NCBI GenBank assembly: GCA_001179505.1
Contig: CDMY01000615.1
Span: 11,436-42,143, forward strand
Direction of reading: 5' to 3'
Source: Vitrella brassicaformis
Lineage: Eukaryota > Sar > Vitrellaceae
Length of the DNA: 30,708 nt
The notes beneath the pieces are model-generated. The model was not told the origin of the DNA, searched no databases, and saw only the letters and a list, made by a program, of their open reading frames with translations. This document shows positions 10,601 to 21,203 of this stretch, piece by piece. Every line of letters begins with the position of its first letter. Within the stretch, counting starts at the first letter, position 1. The translations under genes were made by a program, and so were the position numbers.

Positions 10601-11554
10601 TGCTCGTGCCGTCGGGCAGCCTCGACGACCTGATGAGCATCATTCCCCCAGCCGATCTCTATGAGTCAATGCAGCTCAAGTACGTCCACCGCGCCATCGC
10701 CCAGCTGCTCGAGCGACAGGGCAATATCGACACAAGGGGACGCCAGCTGGGCATGGCTGTCGGCTCTGCATCGTTCTTCTTCAACTACCTCGTGAGACTT
10801 CACGAGGCGGGCAAGCTGGTGGAGAAGCCCATCGACTGGCTGGGCAAGGTCTTCCTCGTTCTCCACACCGCCACTACCGGCACGCGGCACAACACCAAGG
10901 AGAAAGCCAAGCACATGGAGCAGATGAAGGCGCTGCCACTCGTGCCCATCCGTGGAGGTGAAGGCATGGCGGCCAACGAATGTCAGCTCTTCCTGCCGCG
11001 ATGGGAGGGTGAGTTTGATGTCGAGAGGTTCTCGCTGTGGCATAACTGTGGCGTGCATTGGTGTGCCGAGAGCCACCAGTCCCAGTACGCCTTCGAGCTT
11101 CAGATGCCCACTGTCGACCCGGCGTTGTGGGTGGGGCGGGACGACGATGAGAAGACGCGGATCGTTGAAGTGCTGGGACGGTAAGCAGGCAACAGCACGC
11201 GCATTGAAGCGACATGAGCGCGCTTTGTCTTCTGTGTGCTGTGGTACAGTTTTGGTGTGAAACACGCCACGGATGAGCTGTTGATCGCCTTCCTTGCGCA
11301 ACACTTGAATGACGAGACGGACGCCCAAGTGACCATACGGCCAGGCAGACACGCCGACGAAGTGCATCTCATATTGGTCATGTGGTGGTGTGCAGGTGTG
11401 GGCCAGCGTCTCGTGCTATCTCCTGAACCTCGGTGGCCACAAGTTTCTTGCATCGCTACCAAATCGCGAGGCTGTCGAAAGCTTCTCGTGTCCCTTCGGC
11501 TCATCTGCACCTACGGCACTCTCAACCCACATGATGACCTGCCCGCCAGAATGA
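7660..11554 (+). CDS. NO VEIN/sacsin-like GHKL ATPase, apparent frameshift
   Basis: Large protein with a Bergerat-fold (HSP90/GHKL) ATP-binding domain. Supported exons: 7982-8139, 8198-8341, 8410-8865 (with a likely 44-base intron 8456-8499), 8946-8980, 9046-9229, 9307-9623, 9680-11180, 11250-11328, 11396-11554. A first exon 7660-7749 (ATG at 7660, phase 0, donor GTAAGT) fits but is not certain; an ATG at 7822 is an alternative. The ATPase core starts FELIQNADDN (N-box, near residue 340), continues LFNNEKGF, and then GSSTKSRKRGESGLIGRKGI with GFKSVF. These match plant NO VEIN, which likewise has NNE-GF where GHKL proteins usually have DxGxG. Reading breaks at 9557-9564, where an extra four bases (GAGTGAGT) shift the frame; downstream, FSLWFDATDKRLGYILPHHG continues the NO VEIN-like alignment. 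With that corrected the product is about 1024 residues, far shorter than plant NO VEIN. It may be a pseudogene, or the shift may be an assembly error. Confidence 0.75.
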
Positions 11555-11697
11555 AGCCGATCCCCACTGACCAGCCCAACTCTTACGTCCGGCTGGTGCT
11601 GGCCAGTCCCCTTACACGCCTACTCACAGGGGGGCACCCTCAGAGAATGAGAGGCTCCCGAGGCACGAACTTCCCGGCCTCATCCCCCCAACGCCCC

Positions 11698-12052
11698 CTC
11701 TGATACAGCCAATGCCACCGGCCCTTCCTCCTGGGCCGCCGCAGACACGCAGAACCGAGCGAGCTAGGCACACTGACAGCCGCGCACGAATCCATTGCTC
11801 CACTCGGCCAGTGCCGTGCTTGTCCCACCCGCCCCTCTGGTTGATGAGCTCGGCCAAGCGACGGATGAAGCCGTCAGCCTCCCTCCCGTAGACGCCGTCA
11901 CACGTCACGATGAATGCCGTGAAGTCCATGCGGTTGAGCCGACACACGTCAAGGTGGTGGTCTTTCTTGAGCTTCTCCCTCTCGCGGGTGATCGCGCCGG
12001 TGGTCTTGCCCTGGTTGCAGCGAGCGTGTGCGCACACCTTTGTGAGCATCTC
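11698..12052 (-). pseudogene. Reverse transcriptase C-terminal remnant
   Basis: The minus-strand frame reads, in order, KLKKDHHLDVCRLNRMDFTA, FIVTCDGVYGREADGFIRRL, a short linker, and WIRARLSVCLARSVLRVCGG. In eukaryotic retroelement polyproteins I know, a segment of the type FVV-DG--APEA---L--LA followed by VRARL---L-RA---C-RG ends the reverse transcriptase ORF, so this is probably the last part of such an ORF. No catalytic domain lies upstream on this strand, so it is a 5'-truncated fragment. It could belong to the same family as the pseudogene at 21204-23090, which lacks this end. Confidence 0.65.
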
Positions 12053-15000
12053 TCTTGACGTCTATCGAGAGGCAGGTCGAGCGACGACAGATGCTTAGGG
12101 AATCCACACCTCCCTACACACAAGCAGGCACACAAAAGGTGAGCCTTCTGGCCTTAGATCGCTTATGTCTTACTTGATCACCACGACAGCATGGTCCTTC
12201 CTTGGTGCGCCGAGCGTTCTGGCAACGGGTGCTACCAAATACGCCGGCGCATGGGCAGCGAGTAAAGAGACACCTGTAGCAAGAGAGGGAGAGACTTGCA
12301 GAGCCAAGCATCCAACCGTGAGGGAGTTGCTTAGAACTTGATCTCCAAGAGTCAGTTGGCTATTTCGAGAGAGCACAATATGTCCACCTAAAGCATAACC
12401 TGCACAGAGAGAGAAACACGCATAGAGCCATGTATCATCTGGTTTATCTCTCCTACGAGTTGTCCGTTCTGTGTATTATAGAGCTGAAACTCTTCTGCTC
12501 TCTTTGACGTAAACATAGAACTCATCAATTGATTCGTCTCATGCCCCAGCTTTGCGCATCAAGTATCTGAGCGAGATCAACTAAGGAGATGAGCAAAGAT
12601 AGCCAATACCTGCTGTTCTTTGTTGTTCTGTCCCTAAAGTTCTTCTGAGTCTTGAGCCAGGCTCTTAGGGCAAGGCGGCCGCCTTCTTCGGTATCCAGCC
12701 GGTTTCGGCCTTAGCATGGCCATTTGAGCTTCAAACTGCTGCAAGTCAATACACACAATATCAGATCCATCGGTGCTGTCCGTCCATCATGAAACCCGTC
12801 TTCTCTTTCGTCCTGTGCAAAATGCCTCGGCTTTCAGTCTTGAGGACGGAGAGACATACGAAATGGCCTTACTCTGTAGCATGTAGAGCCCTAGATTCCA
12901 TTCCTCGCGAGTAACAACATACCAGTTCTGCTAGAGCCCTACTGCACTCGATGGCCACGAATAATGGATCGATTATCACACTCCGGTTACCTACTAGCAG
13001 GCAAAACCCGTGTGTGGCCACCGAGGGTGAAGTTGATCACTCCAGTCATCTCCTAATGCTTTCAAGCACCTGAAGCTGCAACAAATGGACGCTTAATGTG
13101 TGTATGATCGAATGGCTTTCACATTCATCCTATACACAGTGATATTGACGCCGTAGTTTTCCGGCTGGACGTCATCTGGCCCGCGAGCCTTCTGAGTGAG
13201 GAAGCCTTCTGAGCGAGGAAGACAAGGTCAGACTGATTGTCGAGGGACTTCATCGCCTGATACACGCAGGGATACAAGTCACAGTGCTTGTTCTTAGTTA
13301 AAATCGGCCACCGACTGGACGAATCGCTGGGTTTCTCGAGAAGCAGCACCTTCCTGACACGAAAAAGGAAACCATGCATGCTCCCAATGAGTGTGTCTCT
13401 CAAGCTGCATGGCTTGTGACTTTGCACGGTCCGGCCAGCTTGATTGTGGCCCTCCCAGGGAGATCGTCAGCTGATGGAATGTCTTTGTTGGGGTACGAGA
13501 ATGATAATCCAGGGACCGGTGTTCTAGACCGATATAGGCAAGCGACAAAGACTGCAAGGAATCAGAAGGGCTTCCGAGCCTGCACGAGCTATCTCAGCCA
13601 TCGAGCTGATTCTCTCTTCAGAAAGCGAGATATTTTGTCAAAGTCAGCCACACAGTCTCTTAGCGGAGTTGGATAGTCTCCTTGGCAAGCTGAAGGCTGT
13701 TGTCGAGGCGTGTCTTCTCCTCTGCTGAGCAATGATCGGCACAATAATTTTCCACCGATTCTAGAAAGCGATATTTGAATAACGTGTATGGCTGTCTCAG
13801 AAGAGGTGACACGTCCTTTCAAGTCGAAAAGGTCGGTCTTGTCGCCGAGAGAGAGTGTCCTCTCGGTTTGCTTCCGAGGGCGACTTCGCAGACATCAGGC
13901 TCAGAGGGGCTGAAGGGGCCGACGAGTGGTGTTTGCAGAGGTATCGCCAACGATGGCAGGGGTTTGTGAGACGTCTCTTGCCAGCATAGACAGGGGTCAC
14001 TAATGATGCAGGAGAAGAGTTACCCTCTGTGCGTAGTTTGCTGCACGCATCCGAGGTACATTTTTCTGCGTGTGCTAGCTAAGCAAAGATGAAAGGGACA
14101 GAATAATGGACGGACTCGTAAGCAAGACACTTCCTTGCAGAGCAGGCCTTCTTTGAGACTCAGGACGTTTTGCGTGACGTCGCTCGTTTGTTTACACTCA
14201 AGTTTCGTATGTCAGGGCTTATGGGCTCCCCAAACGACATAACGAACGAAAGGGGAGGCGTTCACTCAAGCAGGCCTACAGCAAGCGAGCGAGCGAGAAA
14301 AGAAGAAACCCGTCCAACATACATACACACAGACGCAGAAAATCAGGCTATTTCCGGAGTGCATTTGTATGCAGGCAGGCAGGCAGCAAATTCACGAAAG
14401 GCTTATCCCCTTCCCGTCACCATCCTTCAACATGTCCCCGTGTGTTGTCGAGACTGTGCGGTGAGCGATGACTGACGGACTAATTGACAGCGTCCAAAAG
14501 CCCAGGTCCGCTCCAGCAGCTCATTCATGCCCGCTGAGGGCCCACGTGAGGCCACTTTGTGGGGAGGGGGCCCTGGGCAAAGTCACAACCCCATCATTCC
14601 AGATCGTGATCTACAAAGTCGCATTGAGCGCGCTACAGCCCCATGCAGCCCTTTGCGTGCCTCTCTTCCTTCTCGTCTTCTCTCTGGCGCTTCTCGATGG
14701 GCTTCTCGGCTCCTTACCGAACCTTATTCCTCGTGGGTGCCGTCAAGTCGTATCGATCAAGCGAGAGCCTCACTTGGACGTCCACCTAGAGGCCCACATC
14801 TCAGAGCCCGTACCGAGCCGGTTTCGTCGTGCACAATAGACTTATCTGGCGGTGCGTCTGCTGCACTTTGATCACTGCCCTCGCCCTCGAGACCTCCCTC
14901 ACTGATCAAGTAACATCGCGAAGGGGCCTGATAGCAGGTTACAACCGAGACAGGGGAAGCTTCTGAGCTTGCCCGCTTGAGAGACACAGGCGGAACGCCT

Positions 15001-15663
15001 GCCTTGCAGCAAGACTCAATCTGGAGGTGTGCGACCCTGCAGAGGGCTAGCGGCCACTTCACTGAGGCCTCACTCCGCAACCTCCGAAGGTAGAAAGACG
15101 CGGGCCGAGTTAAGCCGTTGACGATCTCCATTTGGCATCAGCAGCCTGAGTACGTGGCCTTGCCACAGTCGCTCCGCTGTCATCCTTCGGGCCGGTGAGA
15201 GCTTTTACCCTGTAGACCCCACGCATATAGAGCGGAACCTTACCTTCGGGGCTTGTTGGGTATGCTATTCAATTAAAACAAAGTGTTGTTCTTTATCGTT
15301 CCTGTACACTGCAGATTACCTGGACGTGTCTCCGTAACTAGCGCTGTTTCAAGCTGATCAGGGTGACAAGGCCTGGGAACGCCGAAGTCTGCTAGGCAGT
15401 TGACATCCAAGGCATCTGAGAGAGCCCTCGACCTCAACTGGAAACCCTTACGCCTTACAAAACACCAAGAACCAGTACAAACGACAAAAATATACCTGCA
15501 GCGGCCATAATTCACGATGCAGTGAAAAGACACTCAGAGAAAAGGTGTTCATAAGCATGAAAAAGCGCCTTCGAGACCCCATAAACACACGAGCAGGCGA
15601 GTTGCTTGCCCATGGCAGCGCTTTCGTGGCGCACGAAGGTGAGTGAGAAAACGTCAGGCGACC
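12053..15663. other. Long stretch without a supported gene
   Basis: No frame shows a recognisable domain, and no chain of exons with consistent phases emerged. Base composition looks less GC-rich and the microsatellites typical of introns nearby are rare, so this may be old transposon sequence. Minus-strand frames at 13125-13557 and 14757-15131 are moderately long but have no family features that I recognise. A CAGG repeat occurs near 14371-14385. Confidence 0.5.
13187..13220. repeat. 17-base tandem duplication
   Basis: GCCTTCTGAGTGAGGAA at 13187-13203 is followed directly by GCCTTCTGAGCGAGGAA, differing in one base. Confidence 0.85.
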
Positions 15664-18312
15664 TCACTTTATCGTCCATGTCAACACACTCGTGTGGGGC
15701 AATCGTAAGCGAGCCACAGATGGATCGTGATCAGAGGATCTAGCTTCCAAGTCAGGTGTGTTGACATGAATGATCTCGTACTCGCGCTTCGAGAAGGCCT
15801 CGTTAACCAGAATGTGGTCAAAGCTTGCGAATTGCTTCCGCGCTGAAGATGGTCGTGAAGCGCTCAGGAGGCTCAAGCTGGTCCGTGGTAAGGTTGATGA
15901 GACCGATGTCTGTGAGCATCCTGAGCGAGGAGGTAGAGAAGGTCTCGTCATAATCATTGAAGTCGCCCAAGACAACTATCTTGGCGTGAGGGTCCGCAGC
16001 GAGAATTCTCTTGACGAAGTCGGCATTGACGGCAGCTTGGGCATCACGCTTCTTTTGGCCACTGATGCAAAGGGGCTGTACCGAACCGAAGAGAGCACAG
16101 CTGCCGAGGCGAGAAATAAAGTGATTGACGATGACGAAGACGGTCTCTCCCTTGAATCGGAATTCACCCGCCAAGGGCTTGCGTGACTTCTGGAAGGCAT
16201 CGTTGGTCGGGTCAATCCTACCGGGGCTCAACGTGAGCTGGATTGTGCCCCCTCTTCTGACCACATCAGTGCTGTCCTCAGGACCGGCTCTGCCGCGATC
16301 GACGAAGGTCACTCGATCGGGGTTTAACAGAAATGCGACTCGAATGTTGCCACCATCCTGACCTCCGTCCTGGTCGTTCAATGGGTCGATCTCGCGCCAA
16401 CCGTATCTAGGTCCTCTTGCCTCAGCGATGGCCTCGACCAGTGCCTTGAGAGTTTCATCGGCTGACACCGTGCCATCGTCGATAGACCCACTGTTGTCCT
16501 GCACCTCTTGCAAGCCGATGATGTCTGGTGCTTGTAGGCTATATGCAATGACGCGGCCGAACTTCGTCAGCTGGGACCTATCAGAAGGGTCGAGGTTCAA
16601 CACGTTGACGGTTGCCACCTGAATGAGTGGTAAGCACATCAGAAAGTCGATCTCCGTATGCATCGACATTCAGTACATGTCTCCATTTAACTCACCGTCA
16701 GAGCATCAGCCGTCCCTCTGAGGGTCGTCGTTAGTTTTGGTTGGAAAGTGGACGGGGTGATAACGGAAGGAGCCTCGGCAGGCAAGACCTCATAGTTGCC
16801 ATAGTCATACGACAGTACACCAATCATGTCGCCGAGCTTGTCACCTAAGAGAGAGGCAGAAACACCATGAAAGGGAGACACGATCAACGTATGTCGCCCT
16901 CTCTTCATTCGAGCCCCCCCTCAAGCAAGAGTATCGGGTCTGCTTACCCATTTTCGGGTCCGGAAAATACGACCCACCGAGTCTGGAGATGCCGTCGTCA
17001 ATCTGCATATGCTCGGGGTTGAAGTCGCCATCGCTGATAGTGATGCCACCGATCGAGTTAATGAAGGTAGCCTCTCGGCCACCATCAACAACTCCCAAAT
17101 CTCTCCGTAGCGGGTTTTGGGACCCACGACGTGAAAGTCCTTGAGCTCGACACGCATACCCGAATGACAGAGGGAAGGGGAGAGGAAAGGAAGAAAGAGG
17201 CATTGTTATCCATGAACTCTGGACAAACATGTAATATCAGTACATGCATGTACACATTCATTTATGAGTATATGGATGTACACATACATGCATGCATACA
17301 TACGCGTTTACGTACGATACTATCCCAGCGCTCCCGCCCACCATTCCTGCATACCTTCGAGCTTCTCGTAGAAGTCGATGCCGTCTGGGTCAATCTTGTC
17401 ACTCGGAGGTCTGCCCATGACCACAGGCTTCGGGAGATCATTCCCCATGCTGACTACCTCAGGCTGGCCGGCAGGAAGCAGCTGCGTCCGAGACAAATCC
17501 CCCGAGCTCCTCACGTCCTCTTGGACCCTCGCCCGCAGACGGACTTCATCGCCCACCTCCAGCCCCTCGAGGAACCCATCGAGGAAGACAAAGATGCCGT
17601 CTGACGTCTCACTCCTGCCGTCTCCCTCCGGGTCTTGCATGTAGAACCCATCGCGAGCCAGGGACGTGACGATTCTCGTCGTCTCGACACGCATCCCTTC
17701 CAGCGTAGACTTCCGGCCGGACCCCTGGATATCATAGATCTTCTTCTCCAAGATGTCGACCTCTCCGAAAGATTGGCCCACATTGACTCTTCCGGGGCTC
17801 TCATCAGCTGGCCCTGCCCACATGAAGTCACTGGCCTCTCGTCCGATGCCGATCAGCTGGAGAGACTGACCGACAGGCGTCGTACCAGATTCTGAAACTC
17901 TGATGGCGGTGCTTGTCATGCCTTCAGCAGGTCCGTCCAGTGCCTCAAAGCTGCGTCCTCCATAACTCACAAACTGCTCCACATCTCCGTGAGAATTGAC
18001 GAGCGCCAGACCGTCCGGTCCATTTTGAAGGCCAACCCCCTTAAACGCACGCACGCCAAAGCCGTTCAATTGGTCGGGAAGGACTTCATCGAGCTCAATT
18101 GTATCGTAGACCTGCCCATCGCGTCCGTTGTACAGCTTCACTGTCCAGCCAGCGAGATTGGTGCCAGCAAGGCCAGCGATCTCGACAAATTCACCCACGT
18201 CGACGCATTTATTATCGTAATGCACCTCATTGATGAAGACGGACTGTCCGGCACAGGGCGGGACGCAAGACACGAGCACAACAGCGACGGCGAGGGCGAG
18301 ATTAAGCATCAT
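15664..18312 (-). pseudogene. Secreted EEP nuclease with lamin-tail domain (copy 1)
   Basis: Resembles bacterial extracellular nucleases of the ExeM/NucH type. The start MMLNLALAVAVVLVSCVPPC (ATG at 18312) is a clear signal peptide. FINEVHYDN begins a lamin-tail (LTD) domain of about 110 residues, followed by a linker/OB-like region and the endonuclease/exonuclease/phosphatase domain. All its motifs are visible: TVNVLNL, GLQEVQDN, NIRVAFLLNPDRV, VNHFIS, LGDFNDYDE, FDHILVNEAF and SSDHDPS, so the catalytic residues are present. Exon pieces are 17355-18312, 16948-17160, 16696-16844 and 15664-16618; the introns 16845-16947 and 16619-16695 are canonical GT-AG. Three breaks remain: a 188-base insert (17161-17348) between direct repeats with no GT-AG solution, a one-base loss near 17088-17096 (after GEIW, before VVDGGREATF), and a one-base gain near 15830-15845 (after TTIFSAEA). 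A recently decayed gene is most likely; assembly errors are possible. Confidence 0.8.
17154..17355. mobile_element. 188-base insert flanked by 7-base direct repeats
   Basis: GCATACC occurs at 17154-17160 and again at 17349-17355, exactly where the nuclease frame (KLEGM, then RVELKDFHVV) is interrupted. Removing one repeat plus the 188 bases between restores the expected text at this point. No placement of the cut gives GT-AG or GC-AG ends on the coding strand. The insert contains ATGTATGCATGCATG-type simple sequence and only weak similarity between its ends. It could be a small non-autonomous transposon with target-site duplication, or a non-canonical intron of such origin. Confidence 0.55.
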
Positions 18313-18572
18313 AGCTGTGTGACGGCAGATGACGGGCTGCGCCAATACACAACAAGATGTAAGCAGGTGAGCGCCTCCGTCGCGCTGGAGCTGGCTCACC
18401 AAAAGCAAGCTTCAAACTTCTTCCTCACCTGAATGTGACGAGATCTGTTCGACACTTGTGCCGTATGAATGGGTTAGTTGCACCTACAGTTAGAGAATCC
18501 GCAGTGGCTCAGGGAACGAGTAGGAATGTGACGAAGCCCGAAGAAGCATTCAGTGACGATAGAGGTCTACAT
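17417..18572. repeat. Tandem segmental duplication, left copy
   Basis: Matches 19311-20464 almost base for base at a constant spacing of 1894 (1892 beyond two small indels near 18315 and 18420). It covers the 5' part of the nuclease gene and about 260 bases upstream of its start. Few substitutions are visible, so the duplication looks recent. The partner of 17154-17416 would fall largely in the N gap. Confidence 0.95.
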
Positions 18573-18656
18573 GGACACGCACGCTTGGGTCATTCACAAG
18601 CATCGTTGTATCCATGCCTCGTAGATCTCGTTGTGTAACTCGCCTATGCTCTAACT
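18573..18656 (+). repeat. Copy of the reverse transcriptase 5' end
   Basis: ACGCACGCTTGGGTCATTCA and the following bases match 21165-21250, including the start of the reverse transcriptase ORF: here ATGCCTCGTAGATCTCG reads MPRRSRCVTRLC, there MSRSSRRVTRLC. The match stops near 18656, where a different dispersed repeat begins. Confidence 0.85.
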
Positions 18657-18689
18657 CCTACGAGCAACAGATGAGACCCGATGATGGCG

Positions 18690-18990
18690 AGTTCTAGAGT
18701 AGCGCGCGCCTCCCGTAGTGCAACCGGGCCTGACGTTTTTGCTGTGGCTCGCCCAGTGGGCAAGAAGCGTCCGATCAGGGTTTGCTGCTAGCCGTTTTTC
18801 AGTCAGTGAGGTTGGTTGGGAGAGATTCCCTTCCGTCGAAGCGCTCACCGCGCCCATTGGCTTTACTCACTGATGCGCTGACTCTGACTGCCTCGTGAAT
18901 GATGGTTGGGAGCGTGCTTGAGATCGGAAGAGCCACCTCGAGATCTGCTGGAGCACACGTAACGGGACGGCAAATGACGTCTTGACTTGT
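18690..18990 (-). repeat. Dispersed repeat, copy A
   Basis: Read on the minus strand this matches 28480-28835 (+): GGACACGTCAAGAC, TGGCTCTTCCGATC, AACCATCATTCAC, GCCAATGGGCGCGGTGAGCG, GGAATCTCTCCC, AACCTCACT and GCAAAAACGTCAGGCC occur in the same order. Differences are scattered. It carries no clear coding region. Confidence 0.85.
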
Positions 18991-19010
18991 CTTGACGTGT
19001 CCGAGCAGAA

Positions 19011-19310
19011 NNNNNNNNNNNNNNNNNNNNNNNNNNNNNNNNNNNNNNNNNNNNNNNNNNNNNNNNNNNNNNNNNNNNNNNNNNNNNNNNNNNNNNNNNN
19101 NNNNNNNNNNNNNNNNNNNNNNNNNNNNNNNNNNNNNNNNNNNNNNNNNNNNNNNNNNNNNNNNNNNNNNNNNNNNNNNNNNNNNNNNNNNNNNNNNNNN
19201 NNNNNNNNNNNNNNNNNNNNNNNNNNNNNNNNNNNNNNNNNNNNNNNNNNNNNNNNNNNNNNNNNNNNNNNNNNNNNNNNNNNNNNNNNNNNNNNNNNNN
19301 NNNNNNNNNN
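19011..19310. other. Assembly gap (300 Ns)
   Basis: Exactly 300 unknown bases, probably a gap of conventional or estimated size. It lies at the junction between dispersed repeat A and nuclease copy 2, so the true structure there is unknown. Translations crossing it are not meaningful. Confidence 0.99.
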
Positions 19311-20206
19311 ATGACCACAGACTTTGGGAGATCATTCCCCTTGCTGATCACCTCAGGCTGGCCGGCAGGAAGCAGCTGCGTTCGAGACAAATCCCCCGAC
19401 CTCCTCACGTACTCTTGGACCCTCGCACGCAGACGGACTTCGTCGCCCACCTCCAGCCCCTCGGGGAACCCATCGAGGAAGACAAAGATGCCGTCTGATG
19501 TCTCACTCCTGCCGTCTGCCTCCCGGTCTTGTATGTAGAACCCATCGCGAGCCAGGGACGTGACGATTCCCGTCGTCTCGACAGGCATCCCTTCCAGCGT
19601 AGACTTCCGGCCAGACCCCTGGATATCATAGATCTTCTTCTCCAAGATGACGACCTCTCCGAAAGATTGGCCCACATTGACTCTTCCGGGGCTCTCATCA
19701 GCTGGCCCTGCCCACATGAAGTCACTGGCCTCTCGTCCGATGCCGATCAGCTGGAGAGACTGACCGACAGGCGTCGTACCAGACTCTGAAACTCTGATGG
19801 CGGTGCTAGTCATGCCTTCAGCAGGTCCGTCCAGTGCCTCGAAGCTGCGTCCTTCATAACTCACAAACTGCTCCACATCTCCGTGAGAATTGACGAGCGC
19901 CAGACCGTCCGGTCCATTTTGAAGGCCAATCTCCTTGAACGCACGCACGCCAAAGCCGTTCAATTGGTCGGGAAGGACTTCATCGAGCTCAATAGTACCG
20001 TAGACCTGCCCATCGCGTCCGTTGTACAGCTTCACTGTCCAGCCAGCGAGATTGGTGCCAGCAAGGCCAGCGATCTCGACAAATTCACCCACGTCGACGC
20101 CTTTATTGTCGTAATGCACCTCATTGATGAAGACGGACTGTCCGGCACAGGGCGGGACGCTAGACACGAGCACAACAGAGACGGCGAGGGCGAGATTGAG
20201 CATCAT
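19311..20206 (-). CDS. Secreted LTD nuclease, partial second copy
   Basis: Second copy of the nuclease gene at 15664-18312. It starts at the ATG at 20206 with MMLNLALAVSVVLVSSVPPC, a signal peptide, followed by the lamin-tail domain (FINEVHYDN) and the region up to NDLPKSVV, where it enters the N gap. The frame is open throughout. Differences from copy 1 are mostly single residues. Beyond the gap (18640-19010) the sequence is the dispersed repeat, not the rest of the nuclease, so the EEP catalytic domain is missing here unless the assembly is collapsed. Probably a truncated duplicate; it may still be transcribed because the upstream 260 bases are duplicated with it. Confidence 0.75.
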
Positions 20207-20464
20207 AGCTGTGGTGATGGCAGGTGACGGGCTGCGCCAATACACAGCAAGATGTAAGCAGGTGAGCGCCTCCGTCTGGCTGGAGCTGGCTCACCAAAAG
20301 CACGTTTCAAACTTCCTCACCTGAATGTGACGAGATCTGTTCGACACTTGTGCCGCCTGAATGGGTTGGTTGCACCTACAGTTAGAGAATCCGCAGTGGC
20401 TCAGGGAACGAGTAGGAATGTGACGAAGCCCGAAGAAGCATTCAGTGACGATAGAGGCCTACAT
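19311..20464. repeat. Tandem segmental duplication, right copy
   Basis: Partner of 17417-18572. Similarity ends abruptly at about 20464 (GGCCTACAT), where this copy continues into unrelated sequence while the left copy continues into the reverse transcriptase 5' end. Confidence 0.95.
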
Positions 20465-21163
20465 AGCAGCGGTTTCAGGGAGTACCCTAGGCGGCCTGAC
20501 GGCCCAGTCCCATGTTCGTCCATCCCAACATGCAACATGCACCCCAACATGCAACACGCACACGCAACACGCAGCTCGCCAAGGGCAGAAGCAGCAAACA
20601 GGTGGATATGCAATGCGTTACGAACGACGGCAACATACGAGCGAGCAGGCACATAGCGTCACACGCACGCCACCCCAGCACGCGGCTGGAAGAAGGCGAC
20701 GTGCGTGCTGCACCATGACTCCATACGTAAATACCGCCCATCCCCAGCTGGCCAGCCAGTGCAGATCGACCAGTCACACACAAATATGCCCTTGACACAA
20801 ACACACACGGGGAGATGAGGGTGTCCGAAAGTGGGGCGCACCGCCGCTCCAGGCTCCACGGCGGAGAGGGGGCGGCAGGCGGCCGACTTGCAGACAGCCA
20901 CAAAGCACGCCCGCACACACATCACCGCAGGGAAAACCACAAGGGCAAGCCACATACAGCCAGACGCACCTGAACGCCGTGCCGACATACTCGCCCCTCG
21001 CTACACGCCCTCATACGAATACCGACACCCCAGCCTCAGACGTACACACCCATACACACACACCCACCCACACACACACACAGGCACATTGAAGTCACAT
21101 GCATGCGAAAGAAAGGCGCGGCACAGTGTGGCGAGCAAAAGGCCTAGTGGGGTGAATAAGGTG
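20465..21163. other. Spacer of about 700 bases, no gene seen
   Basis: Lies between the right-copy duplication edge and the reverse transcriptase 5' end. It is rich in CA/CACA runs, with short ACATGCAAC-type repeats near 20526-20570 and a CCCACACA microsatellite at about 21040-21085. At the left copy the two flanking sequences are directly joined, so this block may be an insertion in the right copy or a deletion in the left one. Confidence 0.6.
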
Positions 21164-21203
21164 TACACGCAAGCTTGGGTCATTCACATGCATCGTTGCA
21201 TCC

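Noticed and set aside
12053-15663. Moderate open frames such as 13125-13557 (-), 14468-14871 (+) and 14757-15131 (-)
   Set aside because: No family features, no consistent splice phases and overlapping frames of similar length on both strands.
18799-20245. Long frames spanning the N gap
   Set aside because: The reading through Ns is meaningless, and the two sides belong to different sequences (dispersed repeat versus nuclease).
20465-20988. Minus-strand frames upstream of the reverse transcriptase
   Set aside because: CA-rich simple sequence gives open Cys/Val-rich frames with no domain.
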